In this document: in pieces, positions 8,160-16,371 of the stretch
Position numbering within the stretch: the stretch's first letter is position 1
How the letters are laid out: the number at the start of each line of letters is the position of its first letter
Origin: Streptomyces sp. NWU339
GTDB lineage: Bacteria > Actinomycetota > Actinomycetes > Streptomycetales > Streptomycetaceae
Length of the DNA stretch: 59,251 nucleotides
Direction: 5' to 3'
Assembly: GCF_003143855.1 (NCBI RefSeq)
Contig: NZ_QFRK01000045.1
Span: forward strand, 13-59,263
Notes under the pieces: model-generated
What the model was told of the DNA's origin: nothing
Database searches by the model: none
The model's input: the letters and a program-made list of their open reading frames with translations, nothing else
Made by a program: the position numbers and the translations under genes

Positions 8160-9203
8160 TCAGTTCCAGGGCTCGATGACCGTCACGCCCGCGCCCGGTG
8201 CCGTGCCCATTGCCGCCAGGGCCGACGGGACCGCGGCCAGGCCGATGGTGCGCGTCACCAGCAGGTCGGGGCGCAGGACGCCCGCCCGGACCAGCTCCAG
8301 CATCGGGGGGTAGGTGTGCGCGGCCATGCCGTGGCTGCCGAGGAGCTCGAGCTCCAGGGCGACGGCACGGGCCATCGGCACCGGGGTCGTGCCCGTCGGC
8401 GAGGGCAGCAGGCCGACCTGGACGTGGCGGCCCCGGCGGCGCAGGCCGTTCACGGAGGCGGCGCAGGTGGCGGGCGAGCCCAGGGCGTCCAGGGAGAGGT
8501 GGGCGCCACCGCCGGTGAGGTCGCGGACCGCGGCCGCGGTGTCCTCCGTCCCGGACCCGTCCACGCACTGAGCCGCGCCGAACTTCCGTGCCAGGTCCAG
8601 GGCCCGGGGGGACACGTCCACGGCGACGACCCGGGCGCCCGAGGCCGCCGCGATCATCACGGCCGACAGGCCCACCCCGCCACAGCCGTGCACCGCGACG
8701 AACTCCCCCGCCGCCACCCTGCCCTGCTGCACCACCGCCCGGTAGGCCGTGGCGAAACGGCAGCCCAGGGAGGCGGCCGTCGCCAAGGACATGCCCTCGG
8801 GGACCTCGACCAGGTTCACGTCGGCGTGGTCCAGGGCCACGTACTGGGCGAACGAGCCCCAGTGGGTGAAGCCGGGCTGGGTCTGCCGCTCGCACACCTG
8901 CTGGTCCCCTGCCGCGCAGGCCGGGCAGTTCCCGCAGGCGCAGACGAAGGGGACGGTGACCCGGTCGCCGACCCGCCGGCCGGTGACCCGCGCGCCGACC
9001 GCCTCGACGACACCGGCGAGTTCGTGGCCGGGCACGTGCGGCAGTGTGATGTCCGGGTCGTGACCTTGCCAGCCGTGCCAGTCGCTGCGGCACAGGCCGG
9101 TGGCCTCGACCCGCACCACGACCCCGTGCTCCGCGGGTTCCGGGTCCGCGACCTCCCGCACCTCGGCCGGCTCCCCGTACCGCTCGAACACCACCGCCCG
9201 CAT
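8160..9203 (-). CDS. Zinc-dependent medium-chain alcohol dehydrogenase
   Basis: 347 aa. The N-terminal GroES-like domain has the catalytic zinc ligands in GLCRSDWHGWQGH and GHELAGVVEAVG. Four cysteines in CACGNCPACAAGDQQVC form the structural zinc site. The Rossmann part starts with HGCGGVGLSAV. It should oxidise an alcohol or reduce an aldehyde with NAD(P); the substrate cannot be read. The start at 9203 (MRAVVFERYG) matches family N-termini; the upstream in-frame extension is proline/arginine-rich and unlikely to be coding. Confidence 0.88.
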   Translation of the reverse strand: MRAVVFERYGEPAEVREVADPEPAEHGVVVRVEATGLCRSDWHGWQGHDPDITLPHVPGHELAGVVEAVGARVTGRRVGDRVTVPFVCACGNCPACAAGDQQVCERQTQPGFTHWGSFAQYVALDHADVNLVEVPEGMSLATAASLGCRFATAYRAVVQQGRVAAGEFVAVHGCGGVGLSAVMIAAASGARVVAVDVSPRALDLARKFGAAQCVDGSGTEDTAAAVRDLTGGGAHLSLDALGSPATCAASVNGLRRRGRHVQVGLLPSPTGTTPVPMARAVALELELLGSHGMAAHTYPPMLELVRAGVLRPDLLVTRTIGLAAVPSALAAMGTAPGAGVTVIEPWN

Positions 9204-9383
9204 GACCGGCCCGCCTTCCGTCCGCGCCGGCGGTGCGGGAGCCGGCGTGGAGTGCCGTACGCGCACCCCGGCGCCTCCCCCGCCCCTTCCCGGCGATCAC
9301 CGTTTGCGGCGGAACGCTATCCGCGAACCTCCGCCCTGTCGCGGGCGGCTCCTTGATCCGGGAGCCCCGACGGTCCTGGATTC

Positions 9384-9400
9384 ATACCCCCTAGGGGTAT
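9384..9400. promoter_or_regulatory. CsoR-type copper operator upstream of copZ
   Basis: ATACCCC-CTA-GGGGTAT is an inverted repeat of the kind bound by the Cu(I)-responsive repressor CsoR in actinobacteria. It runs directly into TATAAACT, a likely -10 element, so repressor binding would block the copZ promoter and copper would relieve it. CsoR itself is not in the window. Confidence 0.85.
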
Positions 9401-9464
9401 AAACTGAAAAACGTGGCCCCCGCGGGCCCCTCCACCTCACACGTCTCGACGAGGGAGCAACGAC

Positions 9465-9704
9465 ATGACCACCCAGACCGACATCCAGGGCTCCGTCACC
9501 GCCACCTACAAGGTGAGCGGCATGAGCTGCGGCCACTGCGAGGGCGCCGTCTCCGGCGAAGTCTCCGGGCTCCCCGGGGTCTCCTCGGTGAAGGCCGTCG
9601 CCACCACCGGCGTGGTCACCGTCGTCTCCGCGGCCCCGCTCGACGAGGAGGCCGTCCGCGCCGCCGTCGACGAGGCCGGTTTCGAACTGGTCGGCAAGGC
9701 CTGA
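9465..9704 (+). CDS. copZ: Copper chaperone, heavy-metal-associated domain
   Basis: A 79-aa single HMA domain with the metal site GMSCGHC (Cys pair near residues 22-25) and the usual beta-alpha-beta-beta-alpha-beta pattern (VKAVATTGVVTVVSA, EEAVRAAVDEAGFELV). It should carry Cu(I) in the cytoplasm to a CopA-type ATPase. GAGGGAGCAACGAC precedes the ATG. copZ is normally followed by copA; here no ATPase gene follows and the next 660 bp are non-coding. Confidence 0.92.
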   Translation: MTTQTDIQGSVTATYKVSGMSCGHCEGAVSGEVSGLPGVSSVKAVATTGVVTVVSAAPLDEEAVRAAVDEAGFELVGKA

Positions 9705-10179
9705 GGACACGGTGCCCCGGCCGGCCTTCGCCGCACCGGCCGACCCGCCGCCGAAGGGCGTTTCATTGAGATCTCGACCTGATGAACCCCTGGAGTCCGG
9801 TACGACCTTTCACATAAGCTCTTCACAAGGCGTACGCATCGCCCTTACGCCTGGGCCCCATTGGCAATACCGGGGCCCTTGCGCGCGTAACGGACATATG
9901 CAAGAGACGCAGATCACAGTGAAGTGAACGTAACCATCGAAGGGGTTCGAAGGTCTAAGTTGGCGATGTCAGGAAGCGTCTTGGGGGGCGCGACCTGGCA
10001 TCTGGGGATGTCTTTGGGGGACTTTCCCAGACTGCGTTGCCGGGGCACGTACATCGGAGAGCTTTGAGCGGCCCTCCCGACCGTGCGCTGTCCCGGCAGA
10101 CCGCATGAGGGCAGTGAGTTCTGTTCTGCTCATTGTGCTCACACAGCGATTCAGGCGCTGTTCTTCACAGGCGCCCGGC
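9705..10179. other. Long intergenic region between copZ and citrate synthase, left part
   Basis: No ORF with family resemblance is seen here on either strand. The stretch 9800-9990 is less GC-rich than its surroundings (CACATAAGCTCTTCACAAGG, AAGTGAACGTAACC), which fits a promoter region, and leads on the + strand into the structured element at 10180-10263. The gap is long for this genome and may encode a small RNA. Confidence 0.4.
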
Positions 10180-10263
10180 CGGATCCCGTGGGGGGAATCC
10201 GCACCGGGACATGGGAAGGCGCCCTGCCGTCGGCCCGTGGGGGGACCGGCGCGGGGCGCCTTC
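10180..10263 (+). ncRNA. Candidate structured RNA with two hairpins bearing the same G-rich loop, ending in a terminator
   Basis: Hairpin 1 (CGGAT...ATCCG, 10180-10201) and hairpin 2 (GAAGGCGCC...GGCGCCTTC, 10215-10263) each present the identical 12-mer CCCGTGGGGGGA (10185-10196 and 10234-10245) in or next to the loop. The second stem is 9 bp without mismatch and is followed by TCGCTTTTC, as in an intrinsic terminator on the + strand. This suggests a small RNA transcribed from somewhere in 9850-10150 and ending here, convergent with citrate synthase. The 5' end is unknown. Confidence 0.35.
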
Positions 10264-10303
10264 TCGCTTTTCCCGAGGCTCGGTTCCGGCCCGGGCGGCC
10301 GAC

Positions 10304-10346
10304 GAAAACACCGGACGGCACACCCTGAGGGCATGCCGTCCAGTGT
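10304..10346 (-). terminator. Citrate synthase terminator
   Basis: A 13-bp stem with one mismatch (10308-10320 with 10334-10346) and a 13-nt loop sits 23 bp past the citrate synthase stop. On the minus strand it is followed by TTTTCG. Confidence 0.7.
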
Positions 10347-10368
10347 CCGTGCGGGCGACCGGGGTCGG

Positions 10369-11658
10369 TCAGCGCTGCTCGACCGGGATGAAGTCCCGCT
10401 CCACCACGCCCGTGTAGATCTGGCGCGGGCGGCCGATGCGGGAGCCCGGCTCCTTGATCATCTCGTGCCACTGGGCGATCCAGCCCGGGAGGCGGCCGAG
10501 GGCGAACAGGACCGTGAACATCTCGGTCGGGAAGCCCATGGCCCGGTAGATCAGACCGGTGTAGAAGTCGACGTTCGGGTAGAGGCTGCGCGAGACGAAG
10601 TAGTCGTCGGAGAGCGCGTGCTCCTCCAGCTTCAGCGCGATGTCCAGCAGCTCGTCGGACTTGCCGAGGGCGGACAACACCTCGTGCGCGGCGGCCTTGA
10701 TGATCTTGGCGCGGGGGTCGAAGTTCTTGTAGACCCGGTGGCCGAAGCCCATCAGGCGGACGCCGTCCTCCTTGTTCTTCACCTTGCGGATGAAGGAGTC
10801 GACGTCGCCGCCGTCGGCCTGGATGCCCTCGAGCATCTCCAGGACCGACTGGTTGGCGCCACCGTGCAGCGGGCCCCACAGGGCGGAGATGCCGGCGGAG
10901 ATCGAGGCGAACATGTTCGCCTGCGAGGAACCGACCAGGCGCACCGTGGAGGTCGAGCAGTTCTGCTCGTGGTCCGCGTGCAGGATGAGCAGCTTGTCCA
11001 GGGCGGAGACGACGACCGGGTCGAGCTCGTACTCCTGGGCCGGGACCGAGAAGGTCATGCGCAGGAAGTTCTCGACGTAACCGAGGTCGTTGCGCGGGAA
11101 GACGAACGGGTGGCCGATCGACTTCTTGTACGCGTAGGCCGCGATGGTCGGGAGCTTGGCGAGCAGCCGGGTGGTGGAGAGGTTGCGCTGGCGCTCGTCG
11201 AACGGGTTGTGGCTGTCCTGGTAGAACGTGGACAGCGCCGAGACGACCGACGACAGCATGGCCATCGGGTGGGCGTCGCGCGGGAAGCCCTTGTAGAAGT
11301 TCTTGACATCCTCGTGCAGCAGGGTGTGCTGCGTGATGTTGTTCCTGAACGTGCTGAGTTCGTCGACGGTCGGCAGCTCACCGTTGATCAGCAGGTAGGC
11401 GACCTCCAGGAACGAGGAGCGCTCGGCCAGCTGCTCGATCGGGTATCCGCGGTAACGGAGGATGCCCCCCTCACCGTCCAGGTACGTGATCGCGGATTTG
11501 TATGCGGCGGTGTTGCCGTAGCCGCTGTCCAGCGTCACCAGTCCGGTCTGGGCGCGGAGCTTCCCGATGTCGAAGCCCTTGTCGCCGACGCTGCTGTCGA
11601 CCACCGGGTAGGTGTACTCGCCGTCGCCGTACCGCAGTACTACAGAGTTGTCGCTCAC
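10369..11658 (-). CDS. gltA: Citrate synthase
   Basis: 429 aa, the usual length of bacterial type II citrate synthase, which condenses oxaloacetate and acetyl-CoA at the entry of the TCA cycle. Active-site segments are present: LHADHEQNCSTSTVR, GPLHGGANQSVLEML (His), and MGFGHRVYKNFDPRA (His and catalytic Asp). The start chosen is the GTG at 11658 with AGGGAAG just upstream (VSDNSVVLRYGDG); a GTG 12 bp earlier overlaps that site. It is transcribed alone, with recD2 upstream on the same strand but 242 bp away. Confidence 0.95.
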   Translation of the reverse strand: MSDNSVVLRYGDGEYTYPVVDSSVGDKGFDIGKLRAQTGLVTLDSGYGNTAAYKSAITYLDGEGGILRYRGYPIEQLAERSSFLEVAYLLINGELPTVDELSTFRNNITQHTLLHEDVKNFYKGFPRDAHPMAMLSSVVSALSTFYQDSHNPFDERQRNLSTTRLLAKLPTIAAYAYKKSIGHPFVFPRNDLGYVENFLRMTFSVPAQEYELDPVVVSALDKLLILHADHEQNCSTSTVRLVGSSQANMFASISAGISALWGPLHGGANQSVLEMLEGIQADGGDVDSFIRKVKNKEDGVRLMGFGHRVYKNFDPRAKIIKAAAHEVLSALGKSDELLDIALKLEEHALSDDYFVSRSLYPNVDFYTGLIYRAMGFPTEMFTVLFALGRLPGWIAQWHEMIKEPGSRIGRPRQIYTGVVERDFIPVEQR

Positions 11659-11765
11659 GTCTTCCCTCACCGACGTAGTGCCTCATCTTCGAGGTGCCCT
11701 GACTGTCTCTACCATCCCCCACTTGGCTCAGGAGAGTGCACTCGGGGTCGACCATCGGGCCTATT

Positions 11766-11784
11766 GGCGGCACTGAGTGCCGCC
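11766..11784. promoter_or_regulatory. 19-bp palindrome upstream of citrate synthase
   Basis: GGCGGCACT-G-AGTGCCGCC is a perfect inverted repeat 108 bp before the citrate synthase start. It could be an operator near the promoter or a hairpin in the leader. No regulator gene is adjacent. Confidence 0.45.
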
Positions 11785-11900
11785 AGCTTTCTCATCCTGC
11801 CCGCTGTGTTCAACTTCCGGAAGCCCTTGTGACCTTTACGACTCATTTGATCGATCATTTTTCTTCCGGGAACGGGGCGAAGGACCGCAACAACGGCGGA

Positions 11901-14153
11901 TCAGGCGCCCGCGAGCCGGAAGTCGAGCGCCGTGCAGCGCCTGCCCGCCGACACCGTGCGGACCGCCTGTCCGATCGCCCTGCGGGAGCCGACGAGGACG
12001 ACCAGCCGCTTGGCCCGGGTGACCGCCGTGTAGAGCAGATTGCGCTGGAGCATCATCCAGGCGCCGGTGGTCACCGGGATGACGACGGCCGGGTACTCGC
12101 TGCCCTGGGAGCGGTGGATGGTCACCGCGTAGGCGTGCGCCAGTTCGTCCAGTTCGTCGAACTCGTACGGCACCTCCTCGTCCTCGTCCGTCAGCACCGT
12201 CAGCTTCTGGTCGACCGGGTCGAGCGAGGTGACCACTCCGACGGTGCCGTTGAAGACCCCGTTCGCGCCCTTCTCGTAATTGTTGCGGATCTGGGTGACC
12301 TTGTCGCCGACACGGAAGACCCGGCCGCCGAACCGCTTCTCGGGCAGGTCCGGGCGGCCCGGGGTGACGGCCTGCTGGAGCAGTCCGTTCAGCGTGCCGG
12401 CGCCGGCCGGGCCCCGGTGCATGGGGGCCAGGACCTGCACGTCCCGGCGCGGATCGAGACCGAACCTCGCCGGGATGCGCCGGGCCGCCACGTCCACGGT
12501 GAGCCGGCCGGCCTCCTCCGTGTCGTCCTCGACGAACAGGAAGAAGTCCTTCATGCCGTCGGTGACCGGGTGCCGCCCGGCGTTGATCCGGTGCGCGTTG
12601 GTCACCACGCCCGACTGCTGGGCCTGGCGGAACACGCGGGTGAGGCGGACGGCGGGGACCGGACTGCCGTCCGCCAGCAGGTCACGGAGCACCTCGCCCG
12701 CGCCGACGCTGGGGAGCTGGTCGACGTCGCCGACGAAGAGCAGGTGGGCGCCGGGGGCCACGGCCTTGACCAGCTTGTTGGCCAGCAGCAGGTCGAGCAT
12801 GGACGCCTCGTCGACCACCACCAGGTCGGCGTCCAGCGGCCGGTCCCGGTCGTAGGCCGCGTCGCCGCCGGGCTTGAGCTCCAGCAGGCGGTGGACGGTG
12901 GAGGCCTCGGCTCCGGTCAGCTCGGCCAGGCGCTTGGCGGCGCGGCCGGTCGGCGCCGCGAGCACCACCTTGGCCTTCCTGGCACGGGCCAGCTCCACGA
13001 TGGAGCGGACGGTGAACGACTTGCCGCAGCCGGGACCGCCGGTGAGGACCGCGACCTTCTCGGTGAGCGCCAGCTTCACGGCGGCCTCCTGCTCGGGGGC
13101 CAGGTCGGCCCCCGTACGCCCCTTGAGCCAGCCGAGGGCCTTCGCCCAGTCCACGTCCCGGAAGCCCGGCATCCGGTCCTCTCCGGTGCGCAGCAGCCGC
13201 AGCAGCTGGGCGGAGAGGGACAGCTCGGCGCGGTGGAAGGGGACGAGGTAGACGGCGGTGACCGGGTCGCCGCCCTGCGGGTCGGGCACCTTCTCCCGTA
13301 CGACTCCGGGGTCCTCGCCCTCCTCCGGTTCCGCGGCCAGCTCGGCAAGGCACTCGATGACGAGTCCGGTGTCCACCTGGAGCAGCTTCACCGCGTCGGC
13401 GATCAGCTTCTCCTCGGGGAGGTAGCAGTGCCCCTGGTCGGTGGCCTGCGACAGGGCGTACTGCAGGCCCGCCTTGACCCGGTCCGGGCTGTCGTGCGGG
13501 ATGCCGACGGACTGGGCGATCCGGTCGGCGGTGAGGAAGCCGATGCCCCAGACGTCGGACGCCAGCCGGTACGGCTGGTTCTTCACGACGGAGATCGAGG
13601 CGTCGCCGTACTTCTTGTAGATCCGCACGGCGATGGAGGTGGACACCTCGACGGTCTGGAGGAAGAGCATGACCTCCTTGATCGCCTTCTGCTCCTCCCA
13701 GGCGTCGGCGATCTTCTTGGTCCGCTTGGGGCCGAGACCGGGCACCTCGATCAGCCGCTTGGGCTCCTCCTCGATGACGGTCAGGGTGTCCAGCCCGAAG
13801 TGCTGGGTGATGCGGTCGGCGAAGACCGGCCCGATGCCCTTGACCAGCCCCGAGCCGAGATAGCGGCGGATGCCCTGGACGGTGGCCGGGAGCAGTGTCG
13901 TGTAGTTCTCCACGTGGAACTGCTTGCCGTACTGCGGATGGGACCCCCAGCGCCCCTCCATCCGCAGCGACTCGCCCACCTGGGCGCCGAGCAGCGCCCC
14001 GACGACGGTGAGCAGGTCGCCGGCGCCCCGGCCGGTGTCGACCCGGGCGACCGTGTAGCCGTTGTCCTCGTTGGCGTACGTGATGCGCTCGAGGACACCT
14101 TCGAGGGTGGCGAGCCGCCGCTCACCGGGGGCCGCTGCGGACTGGTTGGACAT
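11901..14153 (-). CDS. recD2: RecD2-type ATP-dependent 5'-3' DNA helicase
   Basis: 750 aa of the stand-alone RecD (RecD2) family, which acts in replication and repair without RecBC. An N-terminal OB-like domain (about 10-95) is followed by helix-hairpin-helix repeats (VPGLGPKRTKKI, VWGIGFLTADRI). Helicase motifs include Walker A GGPGCGKSFT, Walker B VVVDEASMLD, motif III GDVDQLPSVGAGEVL, and C-terminal YAVTIHRSQGSEYPAVV and LLYTAVTRAK. The start at 14153 removes a 92-codon upstream extension with no family resemblance. No recB or recC is nearby. Confidence 0.93.
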   Translation of the reverse strand: MSNQSAAAPGERRLATLEGVLERITYANEDNGYTVARVDTGRGAGDLLTVVGALLGAQVGESLRMEGRWGSHPQYGKQFHVENYTTLLPATVQGIRRYLGSGLVKGIGPVFADRITQHFGLDTLTVIEEEPKRLIEVPGLGPKRTKKIADAWEEQKAIKEVMLFLQTVEVSTSIAVRIYKKYGDASISVVKNQPYRLASDVWGIGFLTADRIAQSVGIPHDSPDRVKAGLQYALSQATDQGHCYLPEEKLIADAVKLLQVDTGLVIECLAELAAEPEEGEDPGVVREKVPDPQGGDPVTAVYLVPFHRAELSLSAQLLRLLRTGEDRMPGFRDVDWAKALGWLKGRTGADLAPEQEAAVKLALTEKVAVLTGGPGCGKSFTVRSIVELARARKAKVVLAAPTGRAAKRLAELTGAEASTVHRLLELKPGGDAAYDRDRPLDADLVVVDEASMLDLLLANKLVKAVAPGAHLLFVGDVDQLPSVGAGEVLRDLLADGSPVPAVRLTRVFRQAQQSGVVTNAHRINAGRHPVTDGMKDFFLFVEDDTEEAGRLTVDVAARRIPARFGLDPRRDVQVLAPMHRGPAGAGTLNGLLQQAVTPGRPDLPEKRFGGRVFRVGDKVTQIRNNYEKGANGVFNGTVGVVTSLDPVDQKLTVLTDEDEEVPYEFDELDELAHAYAVTIHRSQGSEYPAVVIPVTTGAWMMLQRNLLYTAVTRAKRLVVLVGSRRAIGQAVRTVSAGRRCTALDFRLAGA

Positions 14154-14295
14154 GCTCCGACGGTACCGGGGGGCTGTGACAGGGTGCCGGGTCGCCCGGG
14201 CTTCAGCGCCGGGAATCCGCTGGGAGCGCTTGGACGAAGGGGGCGAAGGCCCCGGGGCAGGACGGCGTGGGTGGCGCGGGCCAGGGCCTGTTCCC

Positions 14296-14395
14296 TCACG
14301 CGGGTGAGCCGGGTTCGTGCGACGGCAGGAGGCCCGCCTCGGACAGGCGCTGCCACGCCGTGTGCACATGCGCCCGTGTGAACAGGCGCTGCCGG
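14296..14395 (-). pseudogene. Possible 3' remnant of an unidentified gene
   Basis: The minus strand reads RQRLFTRAHVHTAWQRLSEA, then GLLPSHEPGSPA and a stop, which looks like a genuine protein C-terminus. It breaks off exactly where the IS5 fragment on the other strand begins. No start codon belongs to it. I do not recognise the family. Confidence 0.3.
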
Positions 14396-14578
14396 GGTGG
14401 CAGACCGCCCGCCTTCGACCGTGAGGCACACAAGCAACGCCACACCGGCAAGCGGTGTATCAACAAGCTCAAGCAATGGCGCGGCATCGCGACCCGTTGT
14501 GAGAAGACGGCCCCGATCTACCTGGCCGGACTCCACATCGCGGGCATCTTCCTCCGGTCCGCCCGACAGTCCGAGTGA
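14393..14578 (+). pseudogene. IS5-family transposase, C-terminal fragment
   Basis: The reading frame gives RGGRPPAFDREAHKQRHTGK, then RCINKLKQWRGIATRCEKTA and IYLAGLHIAGIFL before the stop. This is the C-terminal third of IS5-group transposases, including the family segment around the catalytic Glu region (normally VERCINKLKQWRGLATRYDK). The N-terminus and its start are missing. Substitutions such as TGKRC for VERC mean a likely loss of the Glu, so it is inactive. Confidence 0.85.
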
Positions 14579-14613
14579 AACCGCCTGGTCCCGGTCGGTG
14601 ACCTGTGTGTTGT

Positions 14614-15486
14614 TCAGCGGCCGATGCTGTCCAGTTCGGCCATGTCCTCGTCGGAAAGGGAGAGCCCGGCGCCTGCGATGTTTTCGCGCAGGTGGGCGGT
14701 GGACGACGTACCGGGGATGAGCAGGATGTTCGGCGAGCGTTGCATCAGCCAGGCCAGCGCGACCGACATCGGCGTCGCCTCCAGTCGGCTCGCGACCTTC
14801 GAGAGCGCCTCGGACTGCAGCGGCGTGAAGCCTCCCAGGGGGAAGAACGGCACATAGGCGATGCCGTCGGTGGCGAGGCGGTCCACGAGGTCGTCGTCGT
14901 GGCGGTGGGCGAGGTTGTACATGTTCTGCACGCACACGATCGGGGCGATGCCGCGTGCCTCGGCGACCTGCTCCGGGGTGACGTTGCTGACGCCGAGGTG
15001 GCGGATCAGGCCCTCTCGCTGGAGGTCGACGAGCGTCTCGAATGCTTCGGTGATCGAGCCGGGCCGGGAGCCCCGAGCGTCGCCCATGCGCATGTTGACC
15101 AGGTCGAGAGCCTCGACGCCGAGGGATTCGAGGTTCTCGTGGACCTGCTTGCGCAGGTCTGCGGGGCGCCGGGCCGTGGGCCAGCCGCCCTGTGCGTCGC
15201 GGGTCGCGCCCACCTTGGTGGCGATGAACAGCGACTCCGGGTAGGGGTGCAGCGCTTCGCGGATCAGCTCATTCGTGATGCGCGGTCCGTAGGCGTCGCT
15301 GGTGTCGATGTGGGTGATCCCGAGGCCGACTGCCTCGCGCAGGACGGCCAGGGCGCCGTCGTGGTCGGCGGGCGGGCCCATGACCCACGGGCCGGCGAGC
15401 TGCATCGCGCCGTAGCCGAACCGGGTGACGGTCGAGTCACCCAGCGTCCAGGTTCCGCCTGGAAGAGGTGTGGAGGGCGTGTTCAT
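14614..15486 (-). CDS. Aldo/keto reductase
   Basis: 290-aa (beta/alpha)8 aldo/keto reductase. It has GYGAMQLAGPWVMGPPAD, the catalytic Asp/Tyr region HIDTSDAYG, the Lys in FIATKVGA, and the cofactor-side PGTSSTAHLREN. It should reduce aldehydes or ketones with NADPH. It is divergent from the HxlR regulator at 15618, and their shared 131-bp gap holds an inverted repeat, so HxlR probably controls it. The pair lies between two IS5 transposase fragments. Confidence 0.9.
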   Translation of the reverse strand: MNTPSTPLPGGTWTLGDSTVTRFGYGAMQLAGPWVMGPPADHDGALAVLREAVGLGITHIDTSDAYGPRITNELIREALHPYPESLFIATKVGATRDAQGGWPTARRPADLRKQVHENLESLGVEALDLVNMRMGDARGSRPGSITEAFETLVDLQREGLIRHLGVSNVTPEQVAEARGIAPIVCVQNMYNLAHRHDDDLVDRLATDGIAYVPFFPLGGFTPLQSEALSKVASRLEATPMSVALAWLMQRSPNILLIPGTSSTAHLRENIAGAGLSLSDEDMAELDSIGR

Positions 15487-15571
15487 CACAGTGCCTTTCG
15501 CTTCTTGCCAGGGGTGGTGTCTCCGGTCCCCTTGGACCAGTGTTGGAGAGATGCTTCCTTGCGGGAAGTAG

Positions 15572-15585
15572 GCACTCTGAAGTGC
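15572..15585. promoter_or_regulatory. Candidate HxlR operator GCACT-CTGA-AGTGC
   Basis: A perfect 5-4-5 inverted repeat within AGTAGGCACTCTGAAGTGCG, located between the divergent aldo/keto reductase and HxlR genes. Known HxlR/YodB-type sites are of the form GTA-ACT-spacer-AGT-TAC, which this resembles. Confidence 0.6.
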
Positions 15586-15617
15586 GTAACCAACCCAGAG
15601 GGTGAGAGGCGGGATCA

Positions 15618-16058
15618 GTGACGACGACGAAGGCCGACAAGAAGGCACGGGCCAAGGCGGAGTACAACGCGTTCCTGGCGGTGTGCCCCAGCCGTCAGCT
15701 TCTCGACCGGATCTCCGACAAGTGGGTCGTCCTGATCCTGTGCGCACTGGGCGGTAGCGCGCCCGAGCGGTCCGGTGCATCGCACGCCCCGAAGGCGATG
15801 CGCTACTCCGAGCTCGCCCGGCTCCTGGCCGGCGTCAGCCAGAAGATGCTGACCCAGACCCTGCGGGCCCTCGAACGCGACGGCTTGCTCACCCGCACCG
15901 TGACGCCCACGGTCCCCGTCACCGTCACCTACGAGCTGACTGACCTCGGCCTCTCACTCCACCACCTGACACGCGGGCTCCGACAGTGGGCGCAGACCCA
16001 CATGGCCCAAGTCCTCGCCAACCGCGAGGAGCACGACGCACGAGCTTCCCGGCCTTGA
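15618..16058 (+). CDS. HxlR-family winged-helix regulator
   Basis: 146 aa. Family hallmarks are CPSRQLLDRISDKWVVLILC (Cys near residue 23, strand and helix 1) and MRYSELARLLAGVSQKMLTQ followed by TLRALERDGLLTR (recognition helix), then the wing VTYELTDLGLSL. The conserved N-terminal Cys senses electrophiles or oxidants in several characterised HxlR proteins. The GTG at 15618 follows GAGAGGCGGG. It is presumed to control the divergent reductase. Confidence 0.9.
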   Translation: MTTTKADKKARAKAEYNAFLAVCPSRQLLDRISDKWVVLILCALGGSAPERSGASHAPKAMRYSELARLLAGVSQKMLTQTLRALERDGLLTRTVTPTVPVTVTYELTDLGLSLHHLTRGLRQWAQTHMAQVLANREEHDARASRP

Positions 16059-16101
16059 CGGCGTTCTCCCGTCTCTGCTGCAGGCTGATACGTACCTGGC
16101 C

Positions 16102-16173
16102 TTGAGTGACGTGCAGTGGGCGCGGATCGAGCCACTCTTTCCGGACCGGACGCCGCGACCGGGCCTGCGGCCG
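16102..16173 (+). pseudogene. IS5-family transposase, N-terminal fragment
   Basis: The frame reads LSDVQWARIEPLFPDRTPRP then GLRP, the first two dozen residues of IS5-group transposases (normally LTDAQWARIEPLLPDRTPRRG). It degenerates and stops at 16189. Together with the C-terminal fragment at 14393-14578 on the same strand it brackets the reductase/HxlR pair, but in the order C-terminus then N-terminus, so the two pieces are not one split gene. Confidence 0.8.
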
Positions 16174-16371
16174 GAAACAACAAGCGGCTGATCCGAACGA
16201 AACCGCCCAGCCTCCGTCGGCCAACGATCGAACGATGACAGCCGAGCCTTATGGCGACGCCCGCACGGGGGGACTGCCCAAGGAACCCGGTGACGGTACC
16301 GGCGGGCTGTGACAGCCGGGACCTGCCCGGGAGGCCGCAGTCGGTAGGCTCCCGCGGACGAACTCGAGCAG

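Noticed and set aside
9921..9960. A GGTTCGAA stretch considered as a tRNA T-arm
   Set aside because: No acceptor or anticodon stem can be paired around it. No tRNA or rRNA was found in the window.
11901..14153. recD2 as part of a RecBCD- or CRISPR-associated defence locus
   Set aside because: The protein is a standard stand-alone RecD2 next to citrate synthase, with no recB/recC, nuclease or cas partner.
14393..16191. The two IS5 pieces considered as one transposase gene split by insertion of the reductase/HxlR pair
   Set aside because: On the same strand the C-terminal part precedes the N-terminal part, and a middle section is missing, so they cannot be halves of one interrupted gene.
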